A stretch of 64,000 nt of DNA, taken from positions 70,426-134,425 of the forward strand of contig NZ_CP015095.1 in NCBI RefSeq assembly GCF_001975705.1, in the 5' to 3' direction. Below the pieces are notes generated by a model, which saw only the letters and a program-made list of their open reading frames with translations, was not told the origin of the DNA and ran no database searches. A program made the position numbers and the translations under genes. The stretch comes from Salipiger abyssi. Its GTDB lineage: Bacteria; Pseudomonadota; Alphaproteobacteria; Rhodobacterales; Rhodobacteraceae. This document shows, piece after piece, positions 17,699 to 26,568 of this stretch (position 1 is its first letter; each line of letters opens with the position of its first letter).

Positions 17699-17866
17699 AT
17701 CCGCTTTCAGAGCCCGGCGCTGTGCGGCAGCGCCATCTAAGGCGAAGAAACCGCAGGCAAACTGTCGCCATCTGGCCAATCCGGTCCGGCTGGCGTTTGC
17801 TGCGACTGCGGGCAAAACGAGATGACGGGCGCCGCCGGCGCGGCCCGAGACCAAGGAGCGAAGACC

Positions 17867-18646
17867 ATGAGCTTTAGCCAGATCCTGTTTGAGGAAGACG
17901 GGCCGATCGCCAAGATCACGCTGAACCGGCCGGAAAACGGCAATATGTTCACCGAAACCATGTGCCACGAGATCCGCGATTGTATCGAGGGCATCCGCCG
18001 CGAGACGCGCACCCGCGTGGTGGTGCTGACCGGCGCGGGCGACCGGTTCTTCTGCATCGGCGGCCAGAAGGACGGGATGGAAAAGACCAACCTCTACGCC
18101 GGCACGCTGCCGGTGCTGGAGATGTACGAGGCCATCGACAAGCTGCAAAAGCCGGTCGTGGCGAGCGTCAACGGCTTTGCCGTGGGCGGCGGCAACGTGC
18201 TTCAGGTGGTCTGCGACGTGACCATCGCCAAGGAAAGCGCTGTCTTCCGGCAGGTCGGCCCGATGATGGGCTCTTTCGATGCGGGCTATGGCACCTGGTA
18301 TCTCGAAGATCTGGTTGGCAAGAAGCGCGCCAAGGAAATCTGGTATTGCAACAAGAAGATGAGTGCCGCCGAGGCGAAAGAGATCGGCATGATCAACCGC
18401 GTGGTGCCGGACGACCAGCTCGAAGAGAAGACCCGCGAATTCGCGCTGGAGATCGCCGAGCGCGGCTCTTTCGCGCTGGCCGCGATCAAGGGCGCCTTCA
18501 ATGCGCGTCATGGCGGTGTCGGCGGGCTCAGCCGGGTCACCCACGATCTGCTGCTGACGCAGTATCTCGGCAGCGAGGAGCACAAGGAGCTGAACGAGAG
18601 CTTCAACTCCCGCAAATCGCCCGACCCCTCCAAGTTCGGCCATTGA
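17867..18646 (+). CDS. badI: BadI/MenB-type crotonase, probable 2-ketocyclohexanecarboxyl-CoA hydrolase
   Basis: 259 aa crotonase-superfamily protein that resembles Rhodopseudomonas BadI (ring-opening hydrolase giving pimeloyl-CoA) and MenB rather than ordinary hydratases. Key segments are GAGDRFFCIGG (56-66), GGGN (107-110, replacing the GGGxE of hydratases), VGPMMGSFDAGYG (130-142, the MenB/BadI active-site loop) and KKRAKEIWYC. The expected reaction is hydrolytic C-C cleavage of a cyclic beta-keto acyl-CoA. The start at 17867 has AAGGAG upstream; an ATG at 17822 is less likely. It heads an operon that also encodes the four enzymes needed to make its substrate from an alicyclic acid. MenB itself is unlikely, since no menaquinone genes are near. 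Confidence 0.8.
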   Translation: MSFSQILFEEDGPIAKITLNRPENGNMFTETMCHEIRDCIEGIRRETRTRVVVLTGAGDRFFCIGGQKDGMEKTNLYAGTLPVLEMYEAIDKLQKPVVASVNGFAVGGGNVLQVVCDVTIAKESAVFRQVGPMMGSFDAGYGTWYLEDLVGKKRAKEIWYCNKKMSAAEAKEIGMINRVVPDDQLEEKTREFALEIAERGSFALAAIKGAFNARHGGVGGLSRVTHDLLLTQYLGSEEHKELNESFNSRKSPDPSKFGH

Positions 18647-18655
18647 GGTGACGCC

Positions 18656-20272
18656 ATGCGACCGTTTCTGACGCTTCACGATCCTTCGGCGGCCCGGCAA
18701 TATTACGATGCGGGGCTTTGGCAGGACGAGACCTTCTACCAGCAGCTCGCGCAGCATGCCGAGGCCAACCCCGACGGTGTGGCGCTGCGCGACGGTCGCG
18801 ATACGCTCGACTGGCAGAGCCTGAAGGCGCGCAGCGATGCCATGGCCGACGATCTGGTCGAAAAGGGCATCGTGGCGGGCGACCGCATCTCGATCTGGAT
18901 GTCGAACCGGGTCGAGGTGGTGATCGCCTTCCTCGCCTGTTCGCGCGAGGGCATCGCCTGCAATCCGTCGCTGCACCGCAGCTACACCTGCGCCGAGATC
19001 GTCGATCTGCTGACCGAGCTCTCCGCCAAGGCGCTGGTCACCGAAGACGGCTGGGGCGCCGACCGCAAGGCGCAGGATTTCGACGCGATGCTCGCCGAGC
19101 TGCCCTTTCTCAAAAAGGTCTATACGCCGAAGAACTTCCCGCAGCATATCACGCAGCTCAACCGGCAGCCGCATGCCAACCCCGACAGCATCGCCTATCT
19201 GGCCTTTACCTCGGGCACCACGGGCAAGCCGAAATGCGTCATGCATTCCTGCAATACGCTGCTGGCCAATGCCCGCGATCTGGCGCGCGACTGGGCGCTG
19301 GATGAGCACAGCGTGATCCTGACGCTCAGCCCGTTCTCGCATCACATCGCCTGGGTGGCGCTGGGGCAGTGGCTGGTCTGCGGCGGCCAGCTCGTCATGG
19401 ACGATCCGCCCGAGGGCATGAGCCGGCTCGACTGGATCGTCGAGACCGGCGCCACCTATGTGCTGGGCGTGCCGACCCACGCGATGGACATTCTCGCCGA
19501 GCAGAAAAAGCGCGGCATGTCGCGGATCGGGCAGGTGCAGACCTTCTATATGGCGGGCTCGCCGATCCCCGAGGTGGTGGCGCAGAACTTTGTCGATCAG
19601 GGCATCGCGCCGCAGAACATCTACGGCATGACCGAATGTTCCTCGCATCAATACACCCATCCGAACGACAGTAAGGATGTCTGGATCTCGACCTGCGGGC
19701 GCGGCGGGCCGGCCTATGAGGTCAAGATCTGGGATCCCGAAAACCCCGACCGCGAGCTGCCGCAGGGCCAGTCCGGCGAGATTGGCGGGCGCGGGGCGGC
19801 GATGATGCTGGGCTATTTCGCCAATCAGGCGGCGACGGAGAAGACCTTCAACGCGCATGGCTATCTGCTGTCTGGCGATCTCGGCTCCTTTGACGCGCAT
19901 GGCAATCTGCGCATCGACGGGCGGGTGAAGGATCTGATCATTCGCGGCGGGCACAATATCTATCCCTCGCGCATCGAGTCGCTGACGCTGACCCATTCCC
20001 GCGTCGAGAAGGCCGCCGCTTTCGGCGTGCCCGACGAGCGGCTGGGCGAAAAGGTCTGCCTCGCGGTGATCGGCGAGGTCGAGGCGCGAGAGATGCTGCA
20101 TCACCTCGCCCGGGAAGGGCTGTCGAAATTCGACATGCCCGAGTGGTTCCTTGCGCTGCCCGAGCTGCCGCTGACCGCCAGCGGCAAGATCCTCAAGCGC
20201 GAGCTGACCGAGATGGTGAAGCGCGGCGAGATCTCGCCCGAACCCGTGCGCTACGTCGAAGAAAAGGCCTGA
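18656..20272 (+). CDS. AMP-forming carboxylate-CoA ligase, candidate alicyclic acid-CoA ligase (AliA-like)
   Basis: 538 aa ANL-family acyl-CoA synthetase. The adenylate P-loop FTSGTTGKPK is at 184-193, followed by GMTECSS, SGDLGSFDAHGNLRIDGR, the hinge region and GGHNIYP. The catalytic lysine is Lys511 (SGKILKRE). It activates a carboxylic acid with ATP and CoA via an acyl-AMP. The gene lies between the BadI-like hydrolase and the hydratase, as expected for an AliA-type cyclohexanecarboxylate ligase, although other cyclic or branched acids are possible. Confidence 0.88.
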   Translation: MRPFLTLHDPSAARQYYDAGLWQDETFYQQLAQHAEANPDGVALRDGRDTLDWQSLKARSDAMADDLVEKGIVAGDRISIWMSNRVEVVIAFLACSREGIACNPSLHRSYTCAEIVDLLTELSAKALVTEDGWGADRKAQDFDAMLAELPFLKKVYTPKNFPQHITQLNRQPHANPDSIAYLAFTSGTTGKPKCVMHSCNTLLANARDLARDWALDEHSVILTLSPFSHHIAWVALGQWLVCGGQLVMDDPPEGMSRLDWIVETGATYVLGVPTHAMDILAEQKKRGMSRIGQVQTFYMAGSPIPEVVAQNFVDQGIAPQNIYGMTECSSHQYTHPNDSKDVWISTCGRGGPAYEVKIWDPENPDRELPQGQSGEIGGRGAAMMLGYFANQAATEKTFNAHGYLLSGDLGSFDAHGNLRIDGRVKDLIIRGGHNIYPSRIESLTLTHSRVEKAAAFGVPDERLGEKVCLAVIGEVEAREMLHHLAREGLSKFDMPEWFLALPELPLTASGKILKRELTEMVKRGEISPEPVRYVEEKA

Positions 20273-20275
20273 GTC

Positions 20276-21049
20276 ATGTCCGTTGTTGACCTCACGCGGA
20301 ACGGCGATTGCGCCGTTCTGACCCTGAACCGTCCCGAGGCGCTCAATGCGCTGAGCTTCGCGATCATCCGCGACATCGGCGCCGCCTTTGACGAGGTGGC
20401 GGAGATGGAGGGTGTACGCGCCCTGCTGATCATCGGCGCGGGCGAGAAATCCTTCTGCGCCGGCGCCGATATCAAGGAGTTGCGCAATCGCCCGCTGATG
20501 GACCAGTTGCGCGGCGCCGAGCTGGGGCAGAGCGTCTTTGCCAGGCTCGACACGCTGCCGGTGCCCTCGGTGGCGCTGGTCAATGGCTATGCTTTCGGCG
20601 GCGGGTCGGAGCTGGCGCTGGCCTGCACCTTCCGGCTGGCCTCGGAGAACGCGGTGTTCGGCCTGCCCGAGATCAAGCTGGGGCTGATCCCCGGCTATGG
20701 CGGCACCCAGCGCCTGCCGCGCCTCATCGGCGAGGGCCGCGCGCTGGAGATCATCATGACCGGGCGCAACGTCAAGGCCGACGAGGCCGAGCGCATCGGG
20801 CTGGTGAATGCCGTGGTCGAAGGTGACCTGATGCAGGCGGGGCTGGAGTTCGCGGGCAAGTTCACCCGCTACAGCCTGCCCGCGCTCGGCTTTGCCCGCA
20901 GCGCGGTACAGCGCGCCGCCGATCTGCCGCTGGCCGAGGGGCTGCGCGTCGAGGCGGAGCTCTCGACGCTCGCCTACCGCACGCAGGACGCAGAGGAAGG
21001 CATGGCCGCCTTCGAAGAGAAACGCAAACCGGAGTTCAAGGATGGCTAA
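20276..21049 (+). CDS. Enoyl-CoA hydratase with full catalytic dyad (BadK-like)
   Basis: 257 aa crotonase. Unlike the other crotonases in this window it keeps both catalytic glutamates, Glu112 (GGGSELAL) and Glu132 (LPEIKLGLIPGYGGTQRLPR). The oxyanion-hole segment is FCAGADIKEL. It should hydrate a 2-enoyl-CoA; in the alicyclic model this is the cyclohex-1-ene-1-carboxyl-CoA hydratase step. It begins three bases after the ligase stop and its 3' end overlaps the SDR by eight bases. Confidence 0.9.
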   Translation: MSVVDLTRNGDCAVLTLNRPEALNALSFAIIRDIGAAFDEVAEMEGVRALLIIGAGEKSFCAGADIKELRNRPLMDQLRGAELGQSVFARLDTLPVPSVALVNGYAFGGGSELALACTFRLASENAVFGLPEIKLGLIPGYGGTQRLPRLIGEGRALEIIMTGRNVKADEAERIGLVNAVVEGDLMQAGLEFAGKFTRYSLPALGFARSAVQRAADLPLAEGLRVEAELSTLAYRTQDAEEGMAAFEEKRKPEFKDG

Positions 21050-21746
21050 GGGACAGATCGTCGTAACCGGTGCCTCCAAGGGGATCGGCGCCTCCATCGC
21101 CGCCGAGCTGGAAAGCCGCGGCTATCCCATCGTCTGCCTGTCGCGCTCGGGCAGCGGCCCGGTAGGCCACCAGATCGCCTGCGACATGACCGACGAGGCG
21201 GGGGTGAAAGCCGCCTTCGAGGAGATCGCCGCGCGCGGTCCCGTCGCGGGGCTGGTCAACAACGCGGGCGTGCATATCGGCGGGCCGATTGCCGGGCTGA
21301 CGGTGGAGAGCTTCAACACCACCATCGCGCTCAACACCACCGCCGTCATGGTGGCGGCGCGCGAGGCCTATCCGCATCTGCGCGAAAGCGGCGGCACCAT
21401 CGTCAATATCGGCTCGTTCTTCGACAAGATGGGCGTGCCCGACAACCTCGCCTATTGCGCCTCCAAGGCTGCCGTCGCGGCGATGACCCGCTGCATGGCG
21501 GTGGAATGGGCGGGCGACGGCATCCGCGTGATGACCGTGGCGCCGGGCTATATCGAGACCGACCTGAACCGCGAGTTCCTCGCGCGCGAGAAGGTCCAGA
21601 AATGGATGAAGAGCCGCATTCCCACCGGCGCCCCCGGCAAGCCCGAGGACGTGGCGAAACTGGTGGCCGCGCTCTTTGCTGAAGAGATCAACTTCCTGAC
21701 CGGCGAGACCATCTACATCGACGGCGCACAAGGGATGAACCACTGA
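21042..21746 (+). CDS. SDR dehydrogenase, candidate 2-hydroxyacyl(cyclohexane)-CoA dehydrogenase
   Basis: 234 aa classical SDR with TGASKGIG (9-16), NNAG and the catalytic Tyr138-x3-Lys142 (YCASK). The ATG at 21042 overlaps the hydratase stop; an in-frame upstream ATG at 20892 would lie deep within that gene and is rejected. In the alicyclic model it oxidises the hydroxyacyl-CoA made by the hydratase to the beta-keto acyl-CoA cleaved by the BadI-like enzyme. It is not a close sequence match to R. palustris BadH as I recall that protein, so the role is inferred from operon context. Confidence 0.87.
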   Translation: MAKGQIVVTGASKGIGASIAAELESRGYPIVCLSRSGSGPVGHQIACDMTDEAGVKAAFEEIAARGPVAGLVNNAGVHIGGPIAGLTVESFNTTIALNTTAVMVAAREAYPHLRESGGTIVNIGSFFDKMGVPDNLAYCASKAAVAAMTRCMAVEWAGDGIRVMTVAPGYIETDLNREFLAREKVQKWMKSRIPTGAPGKPEDVAKLVAALFAEEINFLTGETIYIDGAQGMNH

Positions 21747-22912
21747 TGAACATGTATGAACGCGTCCTGAGCACGCGCAAATGGGACGAGGACGAACAGG
21801 CGATCCTCGATCAGGTCCAGCGCATGACCGATGAGGTCATCGCGCCGAATGCCGAACATATCGACGCCACCGGCGAGTTCCCCTGGAAGAACGTCGAGGC
21901 GATCAACGCGCTGGGGCTGAACGCGGTGTTCGTGCCCGAGGAATATGGCGGCATGCCGATGTCCTTCCGCCTCTATCTCGAGATCGTGGCGATCATCTCG
22001 GAGGCCTGCGCCTCCACCGGCATCATCTATGCCACCAATTACCACGGCATGAAGCCGCTGATCGAATACGGCAGCGAAGAGCAGAAGCAGCGCCTGCTTC
22101 CCTGCATCGCCGAAGGCGGTCTTGGCGCGCTGGCGATCACCGAGCCGACCGCCGGGTCGGACGCCACCGGCATGAAGACCAGCTTCACCCCCGATGGCGA
22201 CGACATCGTCATCAAGGGCGGCAAATGCTTTATCTCGAACGGCGACGTGGCCGACCGCTATCTCGTCTTCGGCAAATGGTCGGAGATCGACGACCCCAAG
22301 AAATCCATCTCGGCGCTGATCCTTGAGAAGGGCACCGAGGGCTTCACCGTCGTCGGCAAGGAAAAGAAGATGGGCCATAACGGCTCGTCGACCTGCACGC
22401 TGGCCTTCGACGGCGCCCGCGTGCCGCGCGCCAATCTGCTCTGCGAACCGGGCGACGGGCTCAGGATCCTGCTCGGCTCGCTCAACCGCTCGCGCCCCTC
22501 GGTGGCGGCGCAGGCGTTGGGGATCGCACGGGCGGCGTTCAAGGACATGGTGGCCTATGGCTCCGACCGGGTGCAGAGCCGCAAGAAGGTTCTGGAATTC
22601 CAGGGCAACCAGTTCACCCTGGCCGATCTCGCGGGCGAGCTGCTGATGGTCGAGAAATGGCTCGATTACGTGGCCGATCTGGTCGAGGCCGGTGAGAGTG
22701 ATTTCGGCATGGAGGCGTCGCTGGCCAAGCTGCGCGCCTCGGATCTCGCCATGAAGATGACCACGGAATGCGTGCAGTTCCACGGCGGTTACGGCTATTG
22801 CCGTGACTACCGTGCGGAACGGCTGATGCGGGACGCCAAGATCACCCAGATCTGGGAAGGGACCAACCAGGTCCACCGCCAACTCATCGGACGGAGTTTC
22901 ATCACAAAATGA
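21746..22912 (+). CDS. Acyl-CoA dehydrogenase, candidate alicyclic acyl-CoA dehydrogenase (AliB-like)
   Basis: 388 aa, full-length ACAD. It has LAITEPTAGSDATGMKT, SSTCTLAFDGARVP and the catalytic Glu371 in IWEGTNQVHRQ. The ATG overlaps the SDR stop (TGATG). It would introduce the first double bond next to the carboxyl-CoA, passing electrons to EtfAB. Overlap with both neighbours shows strong translational coupling within the module. Confidence 0.92.
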   Translation: MNMYERVLSTRKWDEDEQAILDQVQRMTDEVIAPNAEHIDATGEFPWKNVEAINALGLNAVFVPEEYGGMPMSFRLYLEIVAIISEACASTGIIYATNYHGMKPLIEYGSEEQKQRLLPCIAEGGLGALAITEPTAGSDATGMKTSFTPDGDDIVIKGGKCFISNGDVADRYLVFGKWSEIDDPKKSISALILEKGTEGFTVVGKEKKMGHNGSSTCTLAFDGARVPRANLLCEPGDGLRILLGSLNRSRPSVAAQALGIARAAFKDMVAYGSDRVQSRKKVLEFQGNQFTLADLAGELLMVEKWLDYVADLVEAGESDFGMEASLAKLRASDLAMKMTTECVQFHGGYGYCRDYRAERLMRDAKITQIWEGTNQVHRQLIGRSFITK

Positions 22913-24408
22913 CCGGTATCAAGAAAGTCGCCATCTGCGGGGCAGGGGGCACCATGGGCGCGGGCATCGCCATTGTCGCGGCGCGCGGCGGGTACGAGAC
23001 CGTCTGTTTCGACATGTCCGCCGATGCGCTGGCCCGCCAGCGCGCCGCCGCCGACAAGTTTTTCGGCAAATCCGTCGACAAGGGCCGGATGAGCGCCGAG
23101 GATAAAGAGGCCACCATGGCCCGCATGTCCGACAGCACCGACCTGAACGAGCTGGCCGATTGCGACCTGATCATCGAGGCGATCTTCGAGGATCTGGGCG
23201 TCAAGAAAGAGCTCTTCGGCAAGCTCAACGAGATCTGCAAGCCCGAGACGATCTTTGCGTCGAACACCTCCACCCTCTCGATCACCGAGATCGCCGGGGG
23301 CTCGGGCCGTGACGACCGCGTGGTGGGCATGCATTTCTGCCTGCCCGCGCAGGTGATGAAGCTCATTGAGATGTCGCGCGGCATCAATACCTCGGACGAG
23401 ACCTTTCAGACCGCCTGGGCCTGGACCGAGAGTTGCAAGCAGATCCCGGTGGAAACCCAGGACAAGCCGGGTTTCATCCTCAACGCGCTGCTGGTGCCAT
23501 TCAACAACGACGTGATCCGCGCCATCGAGGCGGGGCTTTGCACGCCCGAGGATCTCGACCTCGCGATCAAGTCCGGCCTCGGCTACAAGATGGGGCCCTG
23601 CACGCTGCTCGACCTCATCGGGCTCGATACGCAGGTGCGTCTGGGCGAGGCGTTCTATCCGATCACGCTCGACAAGCGCGCCGCCGTGCCGCCGCTCTGC
23701 CGCCGCATGGTCGCGGCGGGGCGTCTGGGCAACAAGTCGGGTTCGGGTCTGCTGACCGGGCTGACCTCCGAGAAAGCCACCGAGGCGCCGGGCTATGCCA
23801 TTGTCGGCACCGGCGAAAGCCGCTCCTTCCCGGCGGGCGATGCGTTCCTCTCGGGCGGTGCCGAGGGCGCGCCGGTGACGGTCCATCTTGGCGGCGGCTT
23901 TGCGCCGGACGACAGCAAGACCGCCGTTCTGGTCGAGCTCGATACCGAATGTCTGGGCGTGCATACCGGCGAGGATCTGGGCCGCGAAGGCTCCAATGTC
24001 GTGGGCTTTGCCCGCTATCGCAACGGCAATGACGCGCCGTCGAACCTGATCGAGCTGGTGAAACAACCCAACACCACGCCCGAGGCGCTCGCCGCCGCGC
24101 GCGCGGTGTTCGAGGTGGCGGGCTTTGACGTGGTGGTCTGCGCCGACCAGCCGGGCCGGATCATCGACCGGCTTGTCCGCCCCAAATACAACGACGCGCT
24201 GCGCTTTCTCGACGAGGGGCTGGCGACGGCGGAGGATATGGACAAGACCTGCTGCATGGGGCTCGGCTATCCCGACGGGCCGCTGGAGCGGGTCCAGCGC
24301 GGTGGGCTTGCGCGGCACTATGACGTGACCACCGTCTTGCAGGAGATGACCGGCCAGCCCGGCTATGCACCGGCGCGCGCGGCGGTTGTCGCCAAAGCGC
24401 GGGGCTGA
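22909..24408 (+). CDS. 3-hydroxyacyl-CoA dehydrogenase, two-domain form
   Basis: 499 aa. The N-terminal Rossmann domain has CGAGGTMGAG (10-19), then SNTSTLSITEIA and the catalytic His142 (GMHFC). The first C-terminal dimerisation domain contains KPGFILNALLVPFNNDVIRAIEAG and GYKMGPCTLLDLIGLD. A second, diverged C-terminal domain follows, as in the long PaaC/FadB-like dehydrogenases. It oxidises L-3-hydroxyacyl-CoA with NAD, probably in beta-oxidation of the ring-opened dicarboxyl-CoA. It overlaps the ACAD stop by four bases. Confidence 0.9.
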   Translation: MTGIKKVAICGAGGTMGAGIAIVAARGGYETVCFDMSADALARQRAAADKFFGKSVDKGRMSAEDKEATMARMSDSTDLNELADCDLIIEAIFEDLGVKKELFGKLNEICKPETIFASNTSTLSITEIAGGSGRDDRVVGMHFCLPAQVMKLIEMSRGINTSDETFQTAWAWTESCKQIPVETQDKPGFILNALLVPFNNDVIRAIEAGLCTPEDLDLAIKSGLGYKMGPCTLLDLIGLDTQVRLGEAFYPITLDKRAAVPPLCRRMVAAGRLGNKSGSGLLTGLTSEKATEAPGYAIVGTGESRSFPAGDAFLSGGAEGAPVTVHLGGGFAPDDSKTAVLVELDTECLGVHTGEDLGREGSNVVGFARYRNGNDAPSNLIELVKQPNTTPEALAAARAVFEVAGFDVVVCADQPGRIIDRLVRPKYNDALRFLDEGLATAEDMDKTCCMGLGYPDGPLERVQRGGLARHYDVTTVLQEMTGQPGYAPARAAVVAKARG

Positions 24409-24411
24409 GTC

Positions 24412-25557
24412 ATGAAAGGCGCGTTGAGCGGTATCCGTGTGCTGGATTTCTCGACCCTGCTGCCGGGGCCGATGGCGACCCTTATCCTGGCGGAAGCCGG
24501 GGCCGAGGTGATCAAGGTCGAGCGCCCGGGGCGCGGCGAGGAGATGCGCAGCTATGTGCCGAAATGGGGCGGCAGCGACAGCTCCAACTTTCACCTGCTG
24601 AACCGGGGCAAGAAGAGCATCGCGCTGGATCTCAAGGATCCGACGGAGCGCGCCCGGCTGGTGCCGCTCATCGAGAGCGCCGATATCGTGATGGAGCAGT
24701 TCCGGCCGGGCGTCATGGCGCGGCTGGGCCTGTCCTATGACGATATGAAAGCGATCAACCCCGATATCATCTATTGCTCGATCACCGGGTATGGCCAGAC
24801 CGGGCCGAAGGCTATGAGCGCCGGGCACGACCTGAACTATCAGGGCGACGCGGGCATGGCGGCGCTGAGCCTCGGCACCCCCGAGGTGCCGGTGATGCCG
24901 CCCGCGCTCACCGCCGATATTGCCGGCGGCACCTATCCTGCGCTGGTCAATATCCTCATGGCGCTCTGGCGCCGGGAAAAGACCGGGATGGGCGCGCAGA
25001 TCGACATCGCCATGGCGGAAAACCTCTTTCCCTTCCTCTACTGGGCGCAGGGCGAGGGGCAGGTCACCAGCGACTGGCCGGGCAATGGCGACGCGCTGGT
25101 GACCGGCGGCACGCCGCGCTACCGGCTCTACCCCACCGCCGACGACCGCTTTGCCGCCATCGCGCCCATCGAACAGAAGTTCTGGGAGTCGTTCTGCGAG
25201 GCCATCGGGCTCGATCCCGCGCTGCGCGACGACAGCAAGGATCCCGAGGCCACCACCGCGGGCGTTGCCGCCATTCTGCGCAGCCAGAGTGCGGCACATT
25301 GGGCGCCGATCTTCGAGGCCGCCGATTGCTGCTGTTCCATCGTCCGGACGCTGGAGGAGGCCATGGCAGACCCGCATTTCCGCGAACGCGGCGTCTTTGC
25401 CGCCAGGATCGCCAGTGCGGCGGGCGAGGAAATGCCCGCCCTGCCGGTGCCGGTGATCCCGGGGTTCCGCGAGGGCGGCGATGCGCCCCGCAGCGCGCCC
25501 GCTTTGGGCGCCGACACAGATAGCTGCCTCGGCGCCGCGCCCGAGGGAAAGGACTGA
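24412..25557 (+). CDS. CaiB/BaiF family protein, alpha-methylacyl-CoA racemase-like
   Basis: 381 aa class III CoA-transferase fold. It carries GHDLNY with His139 and TADIAGG with Asp169, the same 30-residue spacing as the His126/Asp156 pair of Mycobacterium alpha-methylacyl-CoA racemase, so racemisation at an alpha-branched carbon is more likely than CoA transfer. A racemase in this operon would allow both epimers of a ring- or methyl-branched acyl-CoA to enter the dehydrogenase step (inference). It starts four bases after the dehydrogenase stop. Confidence 0.88.
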   Translation: MKGALSGIRVLDFSTLLPGPMATLILAEAGAEVIKVERPGRGEEMRSYVPKWGGSDSSNFHLLNRGKKSIALDLKDPTERARLVPLIESADIVMEQFRPGVMARLGLSYDDMKAINPDIIYCSITGYGQTGPKAMSAGHDLNYQGDAGMAALSLGTPEVPVMPPALTADIAGGTYPALVNILMALWRREKTGMGAQIDIAMAENLFPFLYWAQGEGQVTSDWPGNGDALVTGGTPRYRLYPTADDRFAAIAPIEQKFWESFCEAIGLDPALRDDSKDPEATTAGVAAILRSQSAAHWAPIFEAADCCCSIVRTLEEAMADPHFRERGVFAARIASAAGEEMPALPVPVIPGFREGGDAPRSAPALGADTDSCLGAAPEGKD

Positions 25558-25558
25558 C

Positions 25559-26563
25559 ATGAAAGCCGTCATCGTTCGCGAGTTCACCCCCTTCGATCAG
25601 GCGCAATATGGCGATCTGCCCGACCCGGAACCGGGCGAGGGCGAGGTTGTCGTCGATATCGAAGCGGCGGAGGCGAATTTTCCGGATATCCTCTATATTG
25701 AGGGCAAGTATCAGAAAAAGCCGCCCTTTCCCTTCTCGCCCGGCCTTGCCGGCGCGGGCATTGTCTCGAAACTCGGGGCCGGGGTGACGGGGCTCAGCGT
25801 CGGGCAGCGCGTCATGGTGCTGCCGAGCTACGGCACCTATGCCGAAAAGCTGGCGCTGCCGGCGGGCTACTGTTTTCCGATGCCCGACGATCTGCCCTTC
25901 GACGTGGCGGCGAGCTTCGGTCTCGTCTACCAGACCGCGTATTTTGCGCTGACCGACCGCGCGGCGATGACCCCCGGCGACACTGTGCTGGTGCTGGGCG
26001 CCACCGGCGGTGTCGGCATGGCGGCGGTGCAGCTTGCCAGGGCGCTTGGCGCGGGCACGGTGATCGCGGCGACGCGGGGCGAAAAGGGCGCCGCGCTGGC
26101 GCGGGAATTCGGCGCCGACGCGGTGGTCGATACCGGCATGGAGAATCTGCGCGACGGCATGCGCGACGCGGTGAAAGAGGCCACTGGCGGGCACGGGGCC
26201 GATGTGGTCATCGACCCGGTGGGGGGCGACGCCTCGGCGGCGGCGCTGCGCGCCATGGCCTGGTGCGGGCGGCTGATCGTGGTGGGCTTTGCCTCCGGCC
26301 AGATCCCGCAATTCGGCGGCAATTACCTGCTGGTCAAGAACATAACCGTCGGCGGCGTGCAATGGACCGACTACCGCGCCCGCCAGCTCGACCGGGTGCA
26401 GGAGGCGCAGGCGCATATTTTCAGGCTCTGGTCCGAGGGCAAGCTCGCGCCGCGCATCGCCGACCGCCTGCCACTGGCGCAATTCGCCGTGGCGCTGGCC
26501 GGGCTTCAGGCGGCGAAGGTCTCGGGTAAGATCATTCTGACAACAAAAGACCGGGGGGAGTGA
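25559..26563 (+). CDS. Zinc-free MDR oxidoreductase (quinone oxidoreductase/enoyl reductase-like)
   Basis: 334 aa NADPH:quinone-reductase-type protein. It has an N-terminal GroES-like domain and the dinucleotide motif VLGATGGVGMAAVQLA, with no zinc-binding GHE or structural Cys cluster. The ATG at 25559 overlaps the CaiB stop region (CTGACATG). It could reduce an unsaturated acyl-CoA or quinone-like intermediate. It overlaps or abuts the next dehydrogenase gene. Confidence 0.88.
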   Translation: MKAVIVREFTPFDQAQYGDLPDPEPGEGEVVVDIEAAEANFPDILYIEGKYQKKPPFPFSPGLAGAGIVSKLGAGVTGLSVGQRVMVLPSYGTYAEKLALPAGYCFPMPDDLPFDVAASFGLVYQTAYFALTDRAAMTPGDTVLVLGATGGVGMAAVQLARALGAGTVIAATRGEKGAALAREFGADAVVDTGMENLRDGMRDAVKEATGGHGADVVIDPVGGDASAAALRAMAWCGRLIVVGFASGQIPQFGGNYLLVKNITVGGVQWTDYRARQLDRVQEAQAHIFRLWSEGKLAPRIADRLPLAQFAVALAGLQAAKVSGKIILTTKDRGE

Positions 26564-26568
26564 CCCAT

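Noticed and set aside
17690..21097. 1135-codon minus-strand frame opposite the ring-cleavage operon
   Set aside because: Antisense shadow of four recognised enzymes. It also crosses a sigma-54 promoter.
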